Shown here in pieces: positions 1 to 8,675 of a stretch of 41,789 nucleotides of DNA. Positions within the stretch are counted from its first letter, which is position 1; the number at the start of each line of letters is the position of its first letter. Under the pieces are notes generated by a model. That model was given only the letters and a program-made list of their open reading frames with translations. It had not been told where the DNA came from and did not search any database. The stretch covers positions 1 through 41,789 of the forward strand of contig JAFRMM010000135.1 of NCBI GenBank assembly GCA_017430675.1. Direction: 5' to 3'. The position numbers and the translations under genes are program-made. The DNA is from Prevotella sp. GTDB lineage: Bacteria; Bacteroidota; Bacteroidia; Bacteroidales; Bacteroidaceae.

Positions 1-81
1 CTGATCCTCTTCGTCACGGGTATGCAGAACATCCGCGACGTCATCCCGTTCCCGAGAACACCGAAGAGCGCAGAATTCTAA
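1..81 (+). CDS. asnS: Asparaginyl-tRNA synthetase, C-terminal end (partial)
   Basis: The window opens inside an open frame that ends in TAA at 79-81. The 26 visible residues include GMQNIRDVIPFPRTP followed by a short tail ending AEF. This is the class II aminoacyl-tRNA synthetase motif 3 region as it appears at the extreme C-terminus of bacterial AsnRS, where the Arg contacts ATP. AsnRS charges tRNA-Asn in the cytoplasm. Everything upstream lies outside the window, so length and start cannot be judged. AspRS shares the fold but has a different C-terminal sequence, so AsnRS is the better reading. Confidence 0.85.
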   Translation: MILFVTGMQNIRDVIPFPRTPKSAEF

Positions 82-120
82 TCATAATCCCCGCCAGATT
101 AGGCGGGGATTATGATTTTA
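81..120 (+). terminator. Rho-independent terminator after asnS
   Basis: A perfect 15-bp inverted repeat (81-95 and 102-116, loop of 6 nt) with a GC-rich core GGCGGGG starts at the asnS stop codon and is followed by TTTTA on the plus strand. The convergent cvfB stop lies at 118-120, so the hairpin may also end minus-strand transcripts, but no T-run follows on that side. Confidence 0.8.
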
Positions 121-948
121 TGCTAAGCGGATGCCTTCGTCATCCATAACAATCAGCCGTCGGCGATACAGGTCGCCGATGGCTTTTTTATAGGCTTTCT
201 TCGAGACCTGGAAACGGTCGTAGATCAGTTCGGCGGGCGACTTGTCGCCGAGGTTGCAGCGGCCGTCGTTCTCGTAGAGGTAGCGCAGCAGCACCTCCGC
301 GAAGTCGAGGGTGTGCTGGCGACCTGTGGGCTGGAGGGTGATGTCGATCTTGCCGTCCTGGCGTACGTGGTCGATATAGCCCGTCAGACGGTCGCCGCTG
401 TGCAGGGGCTGGAAGATCTGGTTCTCGTAGATCTGTCCCTGATACTTGTTATCGACGATGACCTTGAAACCGAGGTCGGTCTTCTGCCAGACGAGGATGT
501 CGGCAGGGGCACCGTGGGTGAGATTCTCGTCGGGGGTGCTGAGATACTTCTCCACCTTGGCGGTGGCCATCAGGCGGTAACTGTCTTCGTCGAGTTTGAT
601 ATAGACGATGTGGCGCTGGCCTTGTTCCATGCGCTTCTTCTGCTCCCGGAAGGGACAGAAGAGATCCTTCATCAGTCCCCACTTCAGGAACGCACCGTAC
701 TGATTCACCCAGGCCACTTCGAGGTAGGCGAACTCGCCCACCTTGGCGTAGGGGTGCTCAGTGGTGGCCACGGGGCGCTCGTCCTGATCCAGATAGATAA
801 ACACTTCTATCTCGTCGCCGATGTGCATGTCGTGGGTCACATAGCGCTGGGGCAGGAGGATCTCGCCCTCCTCGCCACCGTCAAGATACAGTCCGAAATC
901 GACCTTCTTGACTATTCTGAGGGTGGTGTAGTCTCCGAGTCTAAGCAT
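118..948 (-). CDS. cvfB: S1-domain RNA-binding protein, CvfB/YitL family
   Basis: A 276-aa cytoplasmic protein. The layout fits the CvfB family: three S1-like beta-barrel segments (roughly residues 1-65, 66-135 and 140-205), then a C-terminal winged helix (about 210-276, around [19 protein letters not shown]). In Firmicutes CvfB binds RNA and affects virulence gene expression; its role in Bacteroidales is not established. The gene is last in a minus-strand group: its ATG at 946-948 lies inside the end of lolD (37-bp overlap), so translation is probably coupled. No separate promoter is seen, and the hairpin at 81-116 follows the stop. Confidence 0.85.
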   Translation of the reverse strand: MLRLGDYTTLRIVKKVDFGLYLDGGEEGEILLPQRYVTHDMHIGDEIEVFIYLDQDERPVATTEHPYAKVGEFAYLEVAWVNQYGAFLKWGLMKDLFCPFREQKKRMEQGQRHIVYIKLDEDSYRLMATAKVEKYLSTPDENLTHGAPADILVWQKTDLGFKVIVDNKYQGQIYENQIFQPLHSGDRLTGYIDHVRQDGKIDITLQPTGRQHTLDFAEVLLRYLYENDGRCNLGDKSPAELIYDRFQVSKKAYKKAIGDLYRRRLIVMDDEGIRLA

Positions 949-1628
949 ATCTCTGGTGTCTCGATGGTGGTTTCCGGGTTTTCGATGAGGCCGTCGCGCA
1001 GATGGATAGTACGGTCGGTGATGGCGGCGAGTGCCTCGTCGTGGGTCACGATGACGAAGGTCTGGCCGAACTGGTCGCGGAGGTCGAAGAAAAGTTGGTG
1101 GAGTTCCTCCTTGTTCTTCGTGTCGAGGGAGCCGGAGGGCTCGTCGGCGAGGATGACCGCGGGATTGTTGACGAGGGCACGGGCCACGGCGACGCGCTGT
1201 TTCTCGCCGCCGGAGAGTTCGTTGGGCTTGTGCGTGGCACGGTCGCTCAGGTTCATGAAGTCAAGCAGTTCCTCCGCACGCTTCCGCGCCTGTTTGCGGG
1301 AGACGCCGGCGATATAGGCGGGGATCATGATATTCTCAACGGCTGTAAACTCCGGGAGCAACTGGTGGAACTGGAACACAAAGCCCAGGTGCTGGTTACG
1401 GAAGTCAGACAACTTCTTGGTGGACAGACGGCTGGTGTCGATGCCATCGACGATGACCTCTCCGCTGTCGGGGCGGTCGAGGGTGCCGATGATCTGCAGT
1501 AGCGTGGTCTTGCCCGCACCGCTGGGGCCGACGATGCTGACGACCTCGCCCTTGTCGATATGCAGGTCGATGCCTTTCAGCACCTGCAGTGAGCCGAAAC
1601 TCTTGGTGATATTCTTAATGTCGATCAT
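912..1628 (-). CDS. lolD: Lipoprotein-releasing ABC transporter ATPase LolD
   Basis: A 238-aa ABC ATPase: Walker A GPSGAGKT (34-41), Q-loop QFHQLLP (~86), signature [10 protein letters not shown] (138-147), Walker B VILADEPS (~158-165) and the H-loop His in VTHDE (~196). Spacing and sequence match LolD/MacB-type ATPases, which drive release of lipoproteins from the inner membrane through LolC/E. The LolC/E permease is not in this window. The start [12 protein letters not shown] fits the family; the longer frame reaching 1682 would run deep into the upstream antiporter gene. The C-terminal ~20 residues after [10 protein letters not shown] are Thr/Glu/Pro-rich and extend past the usual family end. 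It overlaps the antiporter gene by 14 bp and cvfB by 37 bp. Confidence 0.85.
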   Translation of the reverse strand: MIDIKNITKSFGSLQVLKGIDLHIDKGEVVSIVGPSGAGKTTLLQIIGTLDRPDSGEVIVDGIDTSRLSTKKLSDFRNQHLGFVFQFHQLLPEFTAVENIMIPAYIAGVSRKQARKRAEELLDFMNLSDRATHKPNELSGGEKQRVAVARALVNNPAVILADEPSGSLDTKNKEELHQLFFDLRDQFGQTFVIVTHDEALAAITDRTIHLRDGLIENPETTIETPEICLDSETTPPSE

Positions 1629-3750
1629 AATTCTTGTCGTGAATCCAACGTAATATGGTGTCGTAGATGCTCTTCTCCTCATGGTGCTGGGCCTCGGTGA
1701 AACTCATGCGGTCTTCCTTCTGGTCGCCGAACTGGTCGGGGAAGATGATCATGAGGTTCTTGCCCGAGAAATGCTTCTGCAACTCGTCGGGCAACCGCTC
1801 CAGGGCGGTCTTATAGGAGATGGTGCCCTTACGGGCAGTGACGACGACGAAGAGGTGGTCGGGCGCTACTTGGGAGGCCAGTTGCGGCAGTTCGTTCCAA
1901 TGTGCCATCGGCGTATATTCCGCCCGAACGTTGGGGTGCCGGTTGTTGATGTATTCGGCAATGAGCACCAGTGACTCGTTGCGCCCGTGGAACTGGATAC
2001 GGCAGTCGAGTTGTCCTGCCAGACGGCTCAGACGCTCCAGCCACCGGTGGAAACCCGGCTCGAACTCTGCCCGTGAGGGCACCACCACACGGATGCGCCG
2101 CAGGGTGGACATCGGCTGCACGAAACGGGTGAGGATGATCTGACGGTTCAGGCCGTTGTACAGGCTCTGGATGAACTCGCCCCAGAAGCGGGGATTGTTG
2201 TCGGTATGCACATGCATACCCATGATGACCTCCGAACAGGCGAACTCGCGGAAGGCGTGCTTGATGCCGTTGGCGATGTTCGTGGAAAGACGCACCTGTG
2301 TCTGTACCTTGACCTCGGAGGCACTCGCCCGCTGCTGCAGTTGCTCCAACAGCCGCAGTCCCTGCTCACGGGCGGCCGTGCTGTTCTGGTCGTCATAGAC
2401 CACGTTGAGGGCTACCAGTTCACGGTTCAGCCGCTGGTTACGCATCAGCATGGAGAGGAAGAGCAGATGGGGCGCGATCTCGGGATACTTCACGCAGAGC
2501 AGGATCTTCTCATCATCGTCGCTGGGGATCTCTGCCTCCAGATGGGCCTTCTCCTGGATGATGATCTGCTGGGAGGCGTGCTCGGTCATCAGCGTACTGA
2601 TCACACAGGTGAAGAGGATCATCATCACCACGCCGTTGAGCATGATGTCATTGATGAGATACTCTCCTGGTGCCACCTCCAGGCGCATGCCCACCATCAC
2701 CATGGCGATGGCACCGGCGGCGTGGGCGGAGGTCAGACCGAACATCATGTGCCCGTCGGCCTTTGTCAGACGGAACAGCAGACTGGAGATATAGGCTGCC
2801 AGCGCCTTTCCGAAGGTGCCGAAGAACACGATGAGGAACACGATCCACACCATGTCGATCCCGGAGAAGATCGTGCGGACATTGATGAGCATACCCACAC
2901 CGATGAGGAAGTAGGGGATGAACAGGGCGTTGCCGATGAACTCGATGCGGTTCATCAGGGGCGACACGCGGGGGATGTACCGGTTCAGGATCAGGCCGGA
3001 GAAGAAGGCGCCGAAGATGCCCTCGATGCCGATGAGCGAGGTGAGGGCCGCACTGAGGAACATGATGCCCAGCACGAAGATATACTGCATCACCGCGTCG
3101 CTGTAGCGGCGCAGGAAATAGCGTGTCAGTTTCGGGATGAAGATAAGGCTGCCCGCACAGAAGGCGGCGAACTTCAGGATGAACAGGGGCCAGAAGTACC
3201 AGGTGTAACCGTCGGTAAAGGCACCCGAGAGGGCTGCCAGCATCACCAGGGCCATGAACAGGGAGATCATTGAAGAGCCCACGCTGAGGCTGACACTCGG
3301 GTGGCGCTGTAGGCCATATCGTCCGATGATGGGGTAGGCGATGAGCGTGTTCGAGGCCATGATACAGCCTAAGAGGAACGAGGCGGGATGGGAGTAACCC
3401 AGCACCGTCTTTGCCATGATGTAGGTCAGGATCAGCGGTACGAAGCAGGTGAGCAGTCCGAAGATGATGAAGCGGCGGGAGTGTTTCTTCACGCCCTCCA
3501 TGTCCATCTCCAGTCCGGCGAGGAACATGATGTAGTAGAGCCCCACGCGGCCGAACAGTTCGAAGGAGTTGTCGCGCTCCAGGATGTCAAGGCCATATTG
3601 CCCGATGACGATACCCGCCAGCACCATGCCGATGATGTGCGGGATGCGCAACTTACTCATCACGATCGGTGCCAGTAGGATAATCAGCAGCACCACAAAG
3701 AAGATCAATGTGGGGTCGGTAATCGGGAAATATGATGCCAATAGTATCAT
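1615..3750 (-). CDS. CPA2-type cation:proton antiporter with C-terminal USP-like domain
   Basis: A protein of about 711 aa. Residues ~10-395 form a Na+/H+ exchanger domain with about 12 hydrophobic segments, including conserved blocks such as [18 protein letters not shown] and [17 protein letters not shown]. Residues ~400-711 are soluble and look like tandem universal-stress-protein folds, as in Bacteroidetes Kef/NapA relatives. Expected role: monovalent cation/proton exchange at the inner membrane. I start it at the ATG at 3748-3750 because the -7 box TACCTTTG at 3759-3766 would place transcription start next to it; the frame extends to 3786, but that would translate through the promoter. 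It heads the antiporter-lolD-cvfB unit. The ion specificity cannot be told from sequence. Confidence 0.85.
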   Translation of the reverse strand: MILLASYFPITDPTLIFFVVLLIILLAPIVMSKLRIPHIIGMVLAGIVIGQYGLDILERDNSFELFGRVGLYYIMFLAGLEMDMEGVKKHSRRFIIFGLLTCFVPLILTYIMAKTVLGYSHPASFLLGCIMASNTLIAYPIIGRYGLQRHPSVSLSVGSSMISLFMALVMLAALSGAFTDGYTWYFWPLFILKFAAFCAGSLIFIPKLTRYFLRRYSDAVMQYIFVLGIMFLSAALTSLIGIEGIFGAFFSGLILNRYIPRVSPLMNRIEFIGNALFIPYFLIGVGMLINVRTIFSGIDMVWIVFLIVFFGTFGKALAAYISSLLFRLTKADGHMMFGLTSAHAAGAIAMVMVGMRLEVAPGEYLINDIMLNGVVMMILFTCVISTLMTEHASQQIIIQEKAHLEAEIPSDDDEKILLCVKYPEIAPHLLFLSMLMRNQRLNRELVALNVVYDDQNSTAAREQGLRLLEQLQQRASASEVKVQTQVRLSTNIANGIKHAFREFACSEVIMGMHVHTDNNPRFWGEFIQSLYNGLNRQIILTRFVQPMSTLRRIRVVVPSRAEFEPGFHRWLERLSRLAGQLDCRIQFHGRNESLVLIAEYINNRHPNVRAEYTPMAHWNELPQLASQVAPDHLFVVVTARKGTISYKTALERLPDELQKHFSGKNLMIIFPDQFGDQKEDRMSFTEAQHHEEKSIYDTILRWIHDKNYDRH

Positions 3751-3758
3751 TCTGAGTG

Positions 3759-3766
3759 CAAAGGTA
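3759..3766 (-). promoter_or_regulatory. -7 box of antiporter-lolD-cvfB unit
   Basis: TACCTTTG on the minus strand fits the Bacteroidetes TAnnTTTG box. Only 8 nt separate it from the chosen ATG, so the mRNA would have almost no leader. Confidence 0.65.
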
Positions 3767-3772
3767 CTAAAT

Positions 3773-3797
3773 AATTCATAATTCATAATTCATAATT
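3773..3797. repeat. Short AATTCAT tandem repeat between divergent promoters
   Basis: Three and a half copies of a 7-bp unit AATTCAT lie between the two divergent -7 boxes (3759-3766 minus, 3804-3811 plus). They occupy the expected -33 regions of both promoters. Confidence 0.75.
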
Positions 3798-3803
3798 ATT
3801 TTG

Positions 3804-3811
3804 TAATTTTG
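3804..3811 (+). promoter_or_regulatory. -7 box of asd
   Basis: TAATTTTG fits TAnnTTTG and lies 35 nt upstream of the asd ATG. Confidence 0.65.
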
Positions 3812-3846
3812 CAGCCAAATTACGAACGAAATAGATATTTGGGCTT

Positions 3847-4860
3847 ATGAAAGTAGCAATTGTTGGCGCTTCTGGCGCTGTAGGACAGGAGTTTTTAAGG
3901 ATTCTCGACGAGAGGAATTTCCCGATGGATGAACTGGTGTTGTTTGGTTCTGAGCGTAGTGCCGGCCGTAAATATACCTTCAAGGGCAAGGAAATCGAAG
4001 TGAAGTTGCTTCAGCATAATGATGACTTCAAGGATGTGGATATCGCCTTTACCTCTGCCGGTGCCGGCACATCGAAGGAGTTTGCGGAGACCATCACGAA
4101 GTATGGTGCCGTGATGATCGACAACTCCAGTGCCTTCCGCATGGACGACGATGTGCCCCTCGTGGTGCCCGAGTGCAATGCCGAGGATGCCCTGAACCGT
4201 CCCCGTGGCATCATCGCCAACCCCAACTGTACGACGATCATGATGGTGGTGGTGCTCCAGCCGCTGGAGAACATCAGCCATATCAAACGCATCCACGTGG
4301 CCTCGTACCAGAGTGCCTCGGGTGCCGGTGCCGCTGCCATGGCCGAACTGCAGCAGCAGTATAAGGAGATGGTCGAAGAGGGTGAGGTGAAGACCGTGAA
4401 GAAGTTCGCCCACCAACTGGCCTATAACGTGATCCCCCAGATCGACGTGTTCCAGCCCAACGGCTATACGAAGGAGGAAATGAAGATGTTCAACGAGACG
4501 CGCAAGATCATGCATACCGATGCCAAGTGCTCGGCCATGTGCGTGCGTGTCAGTTCGCTGCGCTCCCACTCGGAATCCGTATGGATCGAGACAGAGAGGC
4601 CCATCAGCGTGGAGGAGGCCCAGAAGGCCATTGCCGCTGCTCCCGGCTGTACGCTGAAGGATGATCCCTCGACGCTCACCTATCCGATGCCGTTGGAGAC
4701 GGCCGGCAAGGATGATGTCTATGTGGGTCGTGTGCGCAAGGACCTGAGCGACGACTGCGGCCTGACGTTCTGGCTCTCTGGCGACCAGATCCGCAAGGGT
4801 GCTGCCCTGAATGCCGTACAGATCGCAGAGTATTTGGTGAAGGTCGGAAACGTGAAATAA
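3847..4860 (+). CDS. asd: Aspartate-semialdehyde dehydrogenase
   Basis: A 337-aa enzyme that reduces aspartyl phosphate to aspartate semialdehyde with NADPH, the branch point to Lys/diaminopimelate, Thr and Met. Visible features: N-terminal NADP-binding loop GASGAVGQ (7-14), catalytic cysteine in NPNCTT (C128) and the catalytic histidine in RSHSES (H241). The length is typical for the bacterial family. It is the first gene of a plus-strand pair with a lipoprotein 1 bp downstream. Its promoter lies back to back with that of the antiporter. Confidence 0.95.
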   Translation: MKVAIVGASGAVGQEFLRILDERNFPMDELVLFGSERSAGRKYTFKGKEIEVKLLQHNDDFKDVDIAFTSAGAGTSKEFAETITKYGAVMIDNSSAFRMDDDVPLVVPECNAEDALNRPRGIIANPNCTTIMMVVVLQPLENISHIKRIHVASYQSASGAGAAAMAELQQQYKEMVEEGEVKTVKKFAHQLAYNVIPQIDVFQPNGYTKEEMKMFNETRKIMHTDAKCSAMCVRVSSLRSHSESVWIETERPISVEEAQKAIAAAPGCTLKDDPSTLTYPMPLETAGKDDVYVGRVRKDLSDDCGLTFWLSGDQIRKGAALNAVQIAEYLVKVGNVK

Positions 4861-4861
4861 T

Positions 4862-5359
4862 ATGCGGATGAGATTCTTTGGCGGGTTACTCCTTTTATCC
4901 ACCCTTCTCCTGATGTCCTGTACGGGCGGCGATGACGACGGCCGACGGTTGGGTGAGACGATTGTCGGCACCTGGCAGCGCGGCTGGAACGAGGGCGACG
5001 TGGTCATTGAGGGGAACGTGGGGGAGATTGTCGGACAGGAGATCAAGCCCGAGGACATCGGGTACGACCTGTTTATCTTCCAGGGCGACGGCAGTTATAA
5101 CGGGATGGTGCGCAAGGGCTCCTTCGCCACGACGATGATCGAGGATGGGGAGACCTTGGTTGATAAGGGCACCTACCAGTGCGACAACAGCAACCTGAAA
5201 CTGGAAGTCAGCACGGGCCTCGGCCGTCAGTCGCTCCTCCTGCAGATTGTCTCGTTTACGGAGAACACGATGCAGGTGCGCTACGTCAACGAGAGTTACC
5301 ACGTGACGGTCACGCTGATGATCCGTAAGATTTCCGATTCGACGGAGATTCCTTCTTAA
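4862..5359 (+). CDS. Hypothetical lipoprotein, lipocalin-like
   Basis: A 165-aa protein with a lipoprotein signal peptide: hydrophobic residues 5-18 and lipobox LMSC with Cys20. The mature part starts with an Asp/Gly stretch, then IVGTWQRGW, followed by alternating beta-strand-like segments and a GTYQCDNSNLKL block. The GTW opening and strand pattern resemble small lipocalin-like or DUF-type Bacteroidales lipoproteins, but I cannot name the family. It lies 1 bp after asd and is probably co-transcribed; no metabolic link is evident. Its stop codon overlaps the stop of the convergent DUF4249 gene by 4 bp. The start could also be the second Met (codon 3). Confidence 0.75.
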   Translation: MRMRFFGGLLLLSTLLLMSCTGGDDDGRRLGETIVGTWQRGWNEGDVVIEGNVGEIVGQEIKPEDIGYDLFIFQGDGSYNGMVRKGSFATTMIEDGETLVDKGTYQCDNSNLKLEVSTGLGRQSLLLQIVSFTENTMQVRYVNESYHVTVTLMIRKISDSTEIPS

Positions 5360-6162
5360 TCCTCTTCCTCTACGTAAGCCTCGTAATAGGCTGTGTCGTA
5401 GGCAATCTGACAATAGGCTGAGAAGTAGCCGAGGCATCCGCCCGTGAAGTTATCTATGGGGTTGGTTCCGGTATTGTCCATCATCTGCATGGAGTAGAGA
5501 TAGTCGTAGGCGCGCTGGTCAATGGCTCTCAACTCTATGTGTATGCGGTCGCCCTCCCTGAGCATGTCGTCATCGTTACTGCCCTCCTTGTCGAAGGTGA
5601 AGAGTTGCTGCAGTTCCTTGTTGGGATCCACATCGTCGCGCTTCACCGCCCAGCGGTAGCCCGTATCGTTACGGTAGATGTGTATGAAGTACCAGTTGTC
5701 CTGATTGGGGATATCCTGGAAGAGCAGTTCCCCCATGAGGTACTTCTCATTCAGCATCTTCTTCCAGATAAAGCGGAAGTTATTGATGGTAGGCCGTTTC
5801 TGCATGGTGGAGGTCGATGTGAAGTGCTGTCCGTTGAGTTGGATGTCGATGGTGTATTCCACGCCGGGCGTTCCCTTGGCCCTGTAGTTCTTATAGTAGC
5901 CGTTGCCTTCGTATTCCAATACCGCGGAACTGCCGTCATTGCCCGTGACAGTGATGACGGCCTGGTTGATGCCGCTGGTCGTCTGGTTGTCGTCCATGTC
6001 GTTGGTCTGGGTGATGCGTGCCTCCATGTGGCCGTCAGTCACGAAGGCTTCCACCACGTAGATGGGCTCGATCTGGCGGTAGTCGATCTCGATGTCCTTC
6101 TTACAGGAGGTTAGCACGGCAAGTACGGCTAGCATGGCTAGAATATCTGGTAATCTTCTCAT
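5356..6162 (-). CDS. DUF4249-family outer-membrane lipoprotein
   Basis: A 268-aa protein with a lipoprotein signal peptide (lipobox LTSC, Cys20, followed by KKD). The mature part begins with IEPIYVVEAFVTDGHMEARITQT, the usual opening of DUF4249 proteins, then an Ig-like strand pattern and an aromatic-rich C-terminal region. DUF4249 genes commonly lie next to TonB-dependent receptors, and here the receptor gene ends 6 bp upstream. By analogy it is a surface accessory of that receptor; the substrate is unknown. The stop codon overlaps that of the convergent lipoprotein gene, leaving no room for a dedicated terminator. Confidence 0.8.
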   Translation of the reverse strand: MRRLPDILAMLAVLAVLTSCKKDIEIDYRQIEPIYVVEAFVTDGHMEARITQTNDMDDNQTTSGINQAVITVTGNDGSSAVLEYEGNGYYKNYRAKGTPGVEYTIDIQLNGQHFTSTSTMQKRPTINNFRFIWKKMLNEKYLMGELLFQDIPNQDNWYFIHIYRNDTGYRWAVKRDDVDPNKELQQLFTFDKEGSNDDDMLREGDRIHIELRAIDQRAYDYLYSMQMMDNTGTNPIDNFTGGCLGYFSAYCQIAYDTAYYEAYVEEED

Positions 6163-6168
6163 GGTCTT

Positions 6169-8229
6169 TTAGAATTTGATGCTGAATGCTACCGACGGCA
6201 CGATGCCGAAGAGTGAATACTGGACGGCACGGGTACGGGCACCGTTGTCGCCGTCCTCAAAGTTGATGAGGTACGGATTGTACCTGTTATAGAGGTTGTA
6301 GATGCCGAAACTCCACTCGCGGGTGGTCTTGGGGCCTTTCTTCGTCCAGGTGGCGCTGACGTCGAGGCGGTGGTAGTCGGGGGCGCGGTAGCCGTTGCGC
6401 TCGGCATAGTAGTAGATCCAGTTGTCGATGACCTGGTACTTGCCGCTGGGAGCGGTGAAGGCCTGTCCGCTGTTGAAGACCCATGCCGCGTTGAGCGTCC
6501 ACGCCTTGTTGAGTTTGTACATGGCCACGATATTGACGTCGTGGCGGCGGTCGTTGCTGGCGTTGTACCACTTGCCGCCGTTGATGCCCTCAATGCGTGT
6601 CTTCGACCATGAGAGGGTGTAGGCCAGCCAACCAGTCAGTTTCCCGCCGTTCTTGTGGGCGCAGAACTCCACGCCGTAACTCTTGCCCTTGCCGGGGAGT
6701 ACGAGGCGCTCTATCTCGATCTCGCTGCTGAACGACTTGCCGTCGCGATAGTCGATCACGTTGTTGATATGTCTGTAGTAACCCTCTATGGAGAAGTCAT
6801 ATTCCTGGGCGGGCGTCATCATGTAGAAACCGCCGCTGACCTGGTCGGCAATCTCCGGTTTGATGATGTTACTGCTGATGGCGTAGCGGTCGAAGGGGGT
6901 GGAGGTGCTCTGGTTGCGCAGGGCATGGATGTTCTGCGACGTGCGGGCATAGCCCAGTTTGACGCTGGCGGTCTCGGATAACTGGTAACTGATGCTGGCA
7001 CGGGGCTCCAGCACGACGTGGGTCTTTACGATCTCCCCGTCTTTGTAGTTGTAGTACCAGGCGATGTCGCCGTTGTCCTCGATGTCGTAGTAGTAGGAGC
7101 CGCCGAGGGGTGAGAAGGTGCTCAGTCGCAGACCGAGGGCGGCTGTCAGGCTGGGGGAGAACTTGAAGGTGCCGTTCAGCCATACGGCGTTCTCCCAGGC
7201 GCGGCGCTCCTCCTTCTCGTGCTTGCTCACGATCTCCCATTCCGCCGACATCACGTTGAGCAGCGACGACTGGAAGCCGGCCTTCAACTGGTGTCTGCCC
7301 AGGCCGATGTGGAAGTCCTGCCGCAGACTTTCCTGACGGATATGACCCTTGTACCACAGGTTCAGGCCGAGGAAATCGACGCCGTTGTCCGTGGTGTACC
7401 CGCTGTAGAACAAGGTGGTCTGCGAGTTGGAACTGCTGCTGAAGTGGTGCAGCCATTTCAGGCTCGACGACAGGTTGCCCCAGCGTATATCTACCATATC
7501 CTCCACCGCCGTCTTGTCGTGCCCCGTGAAGAACGTCAGGAACAGTTGGTTGTTGGGGTTGATGGTCCAATCCACCTTGGCGTTGATGTCGTAGAAGTAG
7601 AGCGAGTTGTTCTTGAAGTCGTCGGAGAGTTTCAGGAACAGGTCCATATAGGTGCGCCTGGCGCTCACCAGGAACGATACCTTGTCTTTGATGATCGGCC
7701 CTTCGAGGGTGGCCTTCGCGGCCAGGATGCCGATGGAGGCCCCGCCGTGGAGACCGCTTCTGTCGCCCGTCTTTCCCTGGATGTCGAGCACGGCCGAGGA
7801 GGCTCCGCCATACTGGGCGGGCAACAGACCCTTGTAGAGCGTGGCACCGGCCAGCGCGTCGTTGTTGAAGGCGGAGAAGAGACCGCCCATGTGGCCGACG
7901 TTATAGACGGGGGCATTGTCGAAGAGCACCTGGTTCTGTGCCGAGGTGCCACCGCGCACCTGGAAGCCGCTGCTGGCGTCGCTCTCCGACTTCACGCCGG
8001 GCAGCAGTTGGATGGAGCGCATGAGGTCGTTCTCTCCGAACAACTGGGGTGTGGTCGTCAGGTTCTCTATCTGCAGCACCTCCGCGCCCGTCTGCACGTT
8101 CTGGATGCGCTGGCGGGCAGAGTTGGAGGTCACGACCACCTCGTCCAGCCGCTCCGTGCGGATGGAGTCATCTTCTGCCGTGGCAGGTAGGGCTAATATG
8201 GTCGAAAAGAGTATATATGCTGAAAACAT
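6169..8229 (-). CDS. TonB-dependent outer-membrane receptor
   Basis: A 686-aa receptor. After a short signal peptide (residues ~1-18) comes a TonB-box-like segment RLDEVVVTSNSARQ, a plug domain (~35-150, with LMRSIQLLPGVKSES and FQVRGGTSAQNQVLFDNAPVYN), then a beta-barrel of about 530 residues ending in aromatic-rich strands and a terminal Phe (SVAFSIKF), the usual barrel-assembly signal. It lacks the N-terminal carboxypeptidase-regulatory-like domain of many Bacteroidales receptors of this group. Partner: the DUF4249 lipoprotein 6 bp downstream. The ligand is unknown. The ATG lies 4 nt after the -7 box of the intergenic module, implying a leaderless mRNA. An alternative start further upstream is not possible without crossing the promoter. 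Confidence 0.9.
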   Translation of the reverse strand: MFSAYILFSTILALPATAEDDSIRTERLDEVVVTSNSARQRIQNVQTGAEVLQIENLTTTPQLFGENDLMRSIQLLPGVKSESDASSGFQVRGGTSAQNQVLFDNAPVYNVGHMGGLFSAFNNDALAGATLYKGLLPAQYGGASSAVLDIQGKTGDRSGLHGGASIGILAAKATLEGPIIKDKVSFLVSARRTYMDLFLKLSDDFKNNSLYFYDINAKVDWTINPNNQLFLTFFTGHDKTAVEDMVDIRWGNLSSSLKWLHHFSSSSNSQTTLFYSGYTTDNGVDFLGLNLWYKGHIRQESLRQDFHIGLGRHQLKAGFQSSLLNVMSAEWEIVSKHEKEERRAWENAVWLNGTFKFSPSLTAALGLRLSTFSPLGGSYYYDIEDNGDIAWYYNYKDGEIVKTHVVLEPRASISYQLSETASVKLGYARTSQNIHALRNQSTSTPFDRYAISSNIIKPEIADQVSGGFYMMTPAQEYDFSIEGYYRHINNVIDYRDGKSFSSEIEIERLVLPGKGKSYGVEFCAHKNGGKLTGWLAYTLSWSKTRIEGINGGKWYNASNDRRHDVNIVAMYKLNKAWTLNAAWVFNSGQAFTAPSGKYQVIDNWIYYYAERNGYRAPDYHRLDVSATWTKKGPKTTREWSFGIYNLYNRYNPYLINFEDGDNGARTRAVQYSLFGIVPSVAFSIKF

Positions 8230-8231
8230 TC

Positions 8232-8312
8232 TGCAAAGGTACGGATTTCTTCCGAGACCGCCAAAGGATTTCCCTGGAAATGTTTACAACGGTTCCAGGA
8301 ACCGGTGTGCTC
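8232..8312 (-). repeat. 81-bp intergenic promoter module, copy A
   Basis: 75 of 81 positions match copy B at 8676-8756. Read on the minus strand, it contains an imperfect palindrome (arms GGTTCC/GGAACC around 1 nt), a second small palindrome ATTTCC-AG-GGAAAT, a TTTGG box in the -33 region and the -7 box TACCTTTG (8234-8241). It starts 6 bp past the 35-aa ORF and ends 3 bp before the receptor ATG, so it fills essentially the whole gap. Confidence 0.9.
8234..8241 (-). promoter_or_regulatory. -7 box of TonB receptor/DUF4249 unit
   Basis: TACCTTTG on the minus strand, 4 nt before the receptor ATG; the -33 element TTTGG lies at the usual distance in copy A of the module. Confidence 0.7.
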
Positions 8313-8317
8313 TTGCT

Positions 8318-8425
8318 TTACTCACTCATGCCTACATGAGAATTCTTTTTGTCTTCAAAGTGGAAATACACTAAAAGAATAGTTCCGAATCCTGCAATAA
8401 TGATTAATGCTGCAATTGCTCCCAT
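8318..8425 (-). CDS. 35-aa single-span membrane protein
   Basis: A short ORF of 35 codons plus TAA. The protein begins MGAIAALIIIAGFGTILLVY (one hydrophobic span of about 18 residues) and ends in a charged tail HFEDKKNSHVGMSE. It is likely a real gene: the ATG is 2 bp after the stop of the upstream small membrane protein gene, and a strong GGAGG precedes it by 9 nt. That GGAGG is also the coding sequence for the Gly-Gly of the upstream KKGGK tail, so it may be fortuitous; Bacteroidales usually do not depend on such sites. Probably an inner-membrane partner of the 81-aa protein. Function unknown; I do not recognise the family. Confidence 0.65.
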   Translation of the reverse strand: MGAIAALIIIAGFGTILLVYFHFEDKKNSHVGMSE

Positions 8426-8427
8426 AT

Positions 8428-8673
8428 CTATTTTCCTCCTTTTTTAACTTTGTCCCTGTGACGTTCGCGGTTACGCTGGCGCCTTTCCTCTTCTTCTTTG
8501 CCTTTATGCATCAGTATTCCACCAAATGTTAGACATAATATACTTATAACTGTTGTTACAACTATCAGCCACATCTGGCTTAGCCCTTCTATCATGGCGG
8601 TAAGAAGCATGGCTGTCAGTACATATTTTGCCACGTCAAGAAACCATTTTCCAAATTCTTGTTTGATATTCAT
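8428..8673 (-). CDS. 81-aa two-span membrane protein (DUF6722-like)
   Basis: An 81-aa protein with MNIKQEFGKWFLDVAKYV at the N-terminus, two hydrophobic spans (about 15-30 and 34-55) and a strongly charged C-terminal tail (57-81, rich in Glu, Arg and Lys, ending KKGGK). The EFGKWFLDVAKY opening resembles a small Bacteroidales membrane family that I believe is annotated as DUF6722; this is from memory. Function unknown. Its ATG is 4 nt from the -7 box of module copy B, and the 35-aa gene follows 2 bp after its stop, giving a two-gene unit of small membrane proteins. Confidence 0.75.
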   Translation of the reverse strand: MNIKQEFGKWFLDVAKYVLTAMLLTAMIEGLSQMWLIVVTTVISILCLTFGGILMHKGKEEEERRQRNRERHRDKVKKGGK

Positions 8674-8675
8674 GT

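Noticed and set aside
2206..3273. A 355-codon plus-strand open frame opposite the antiporter gene
   Set aside because: His/Glu/Asp-rich composition typical of the antisense frame of a membrane protein gene; the minus strand has a clear family match.
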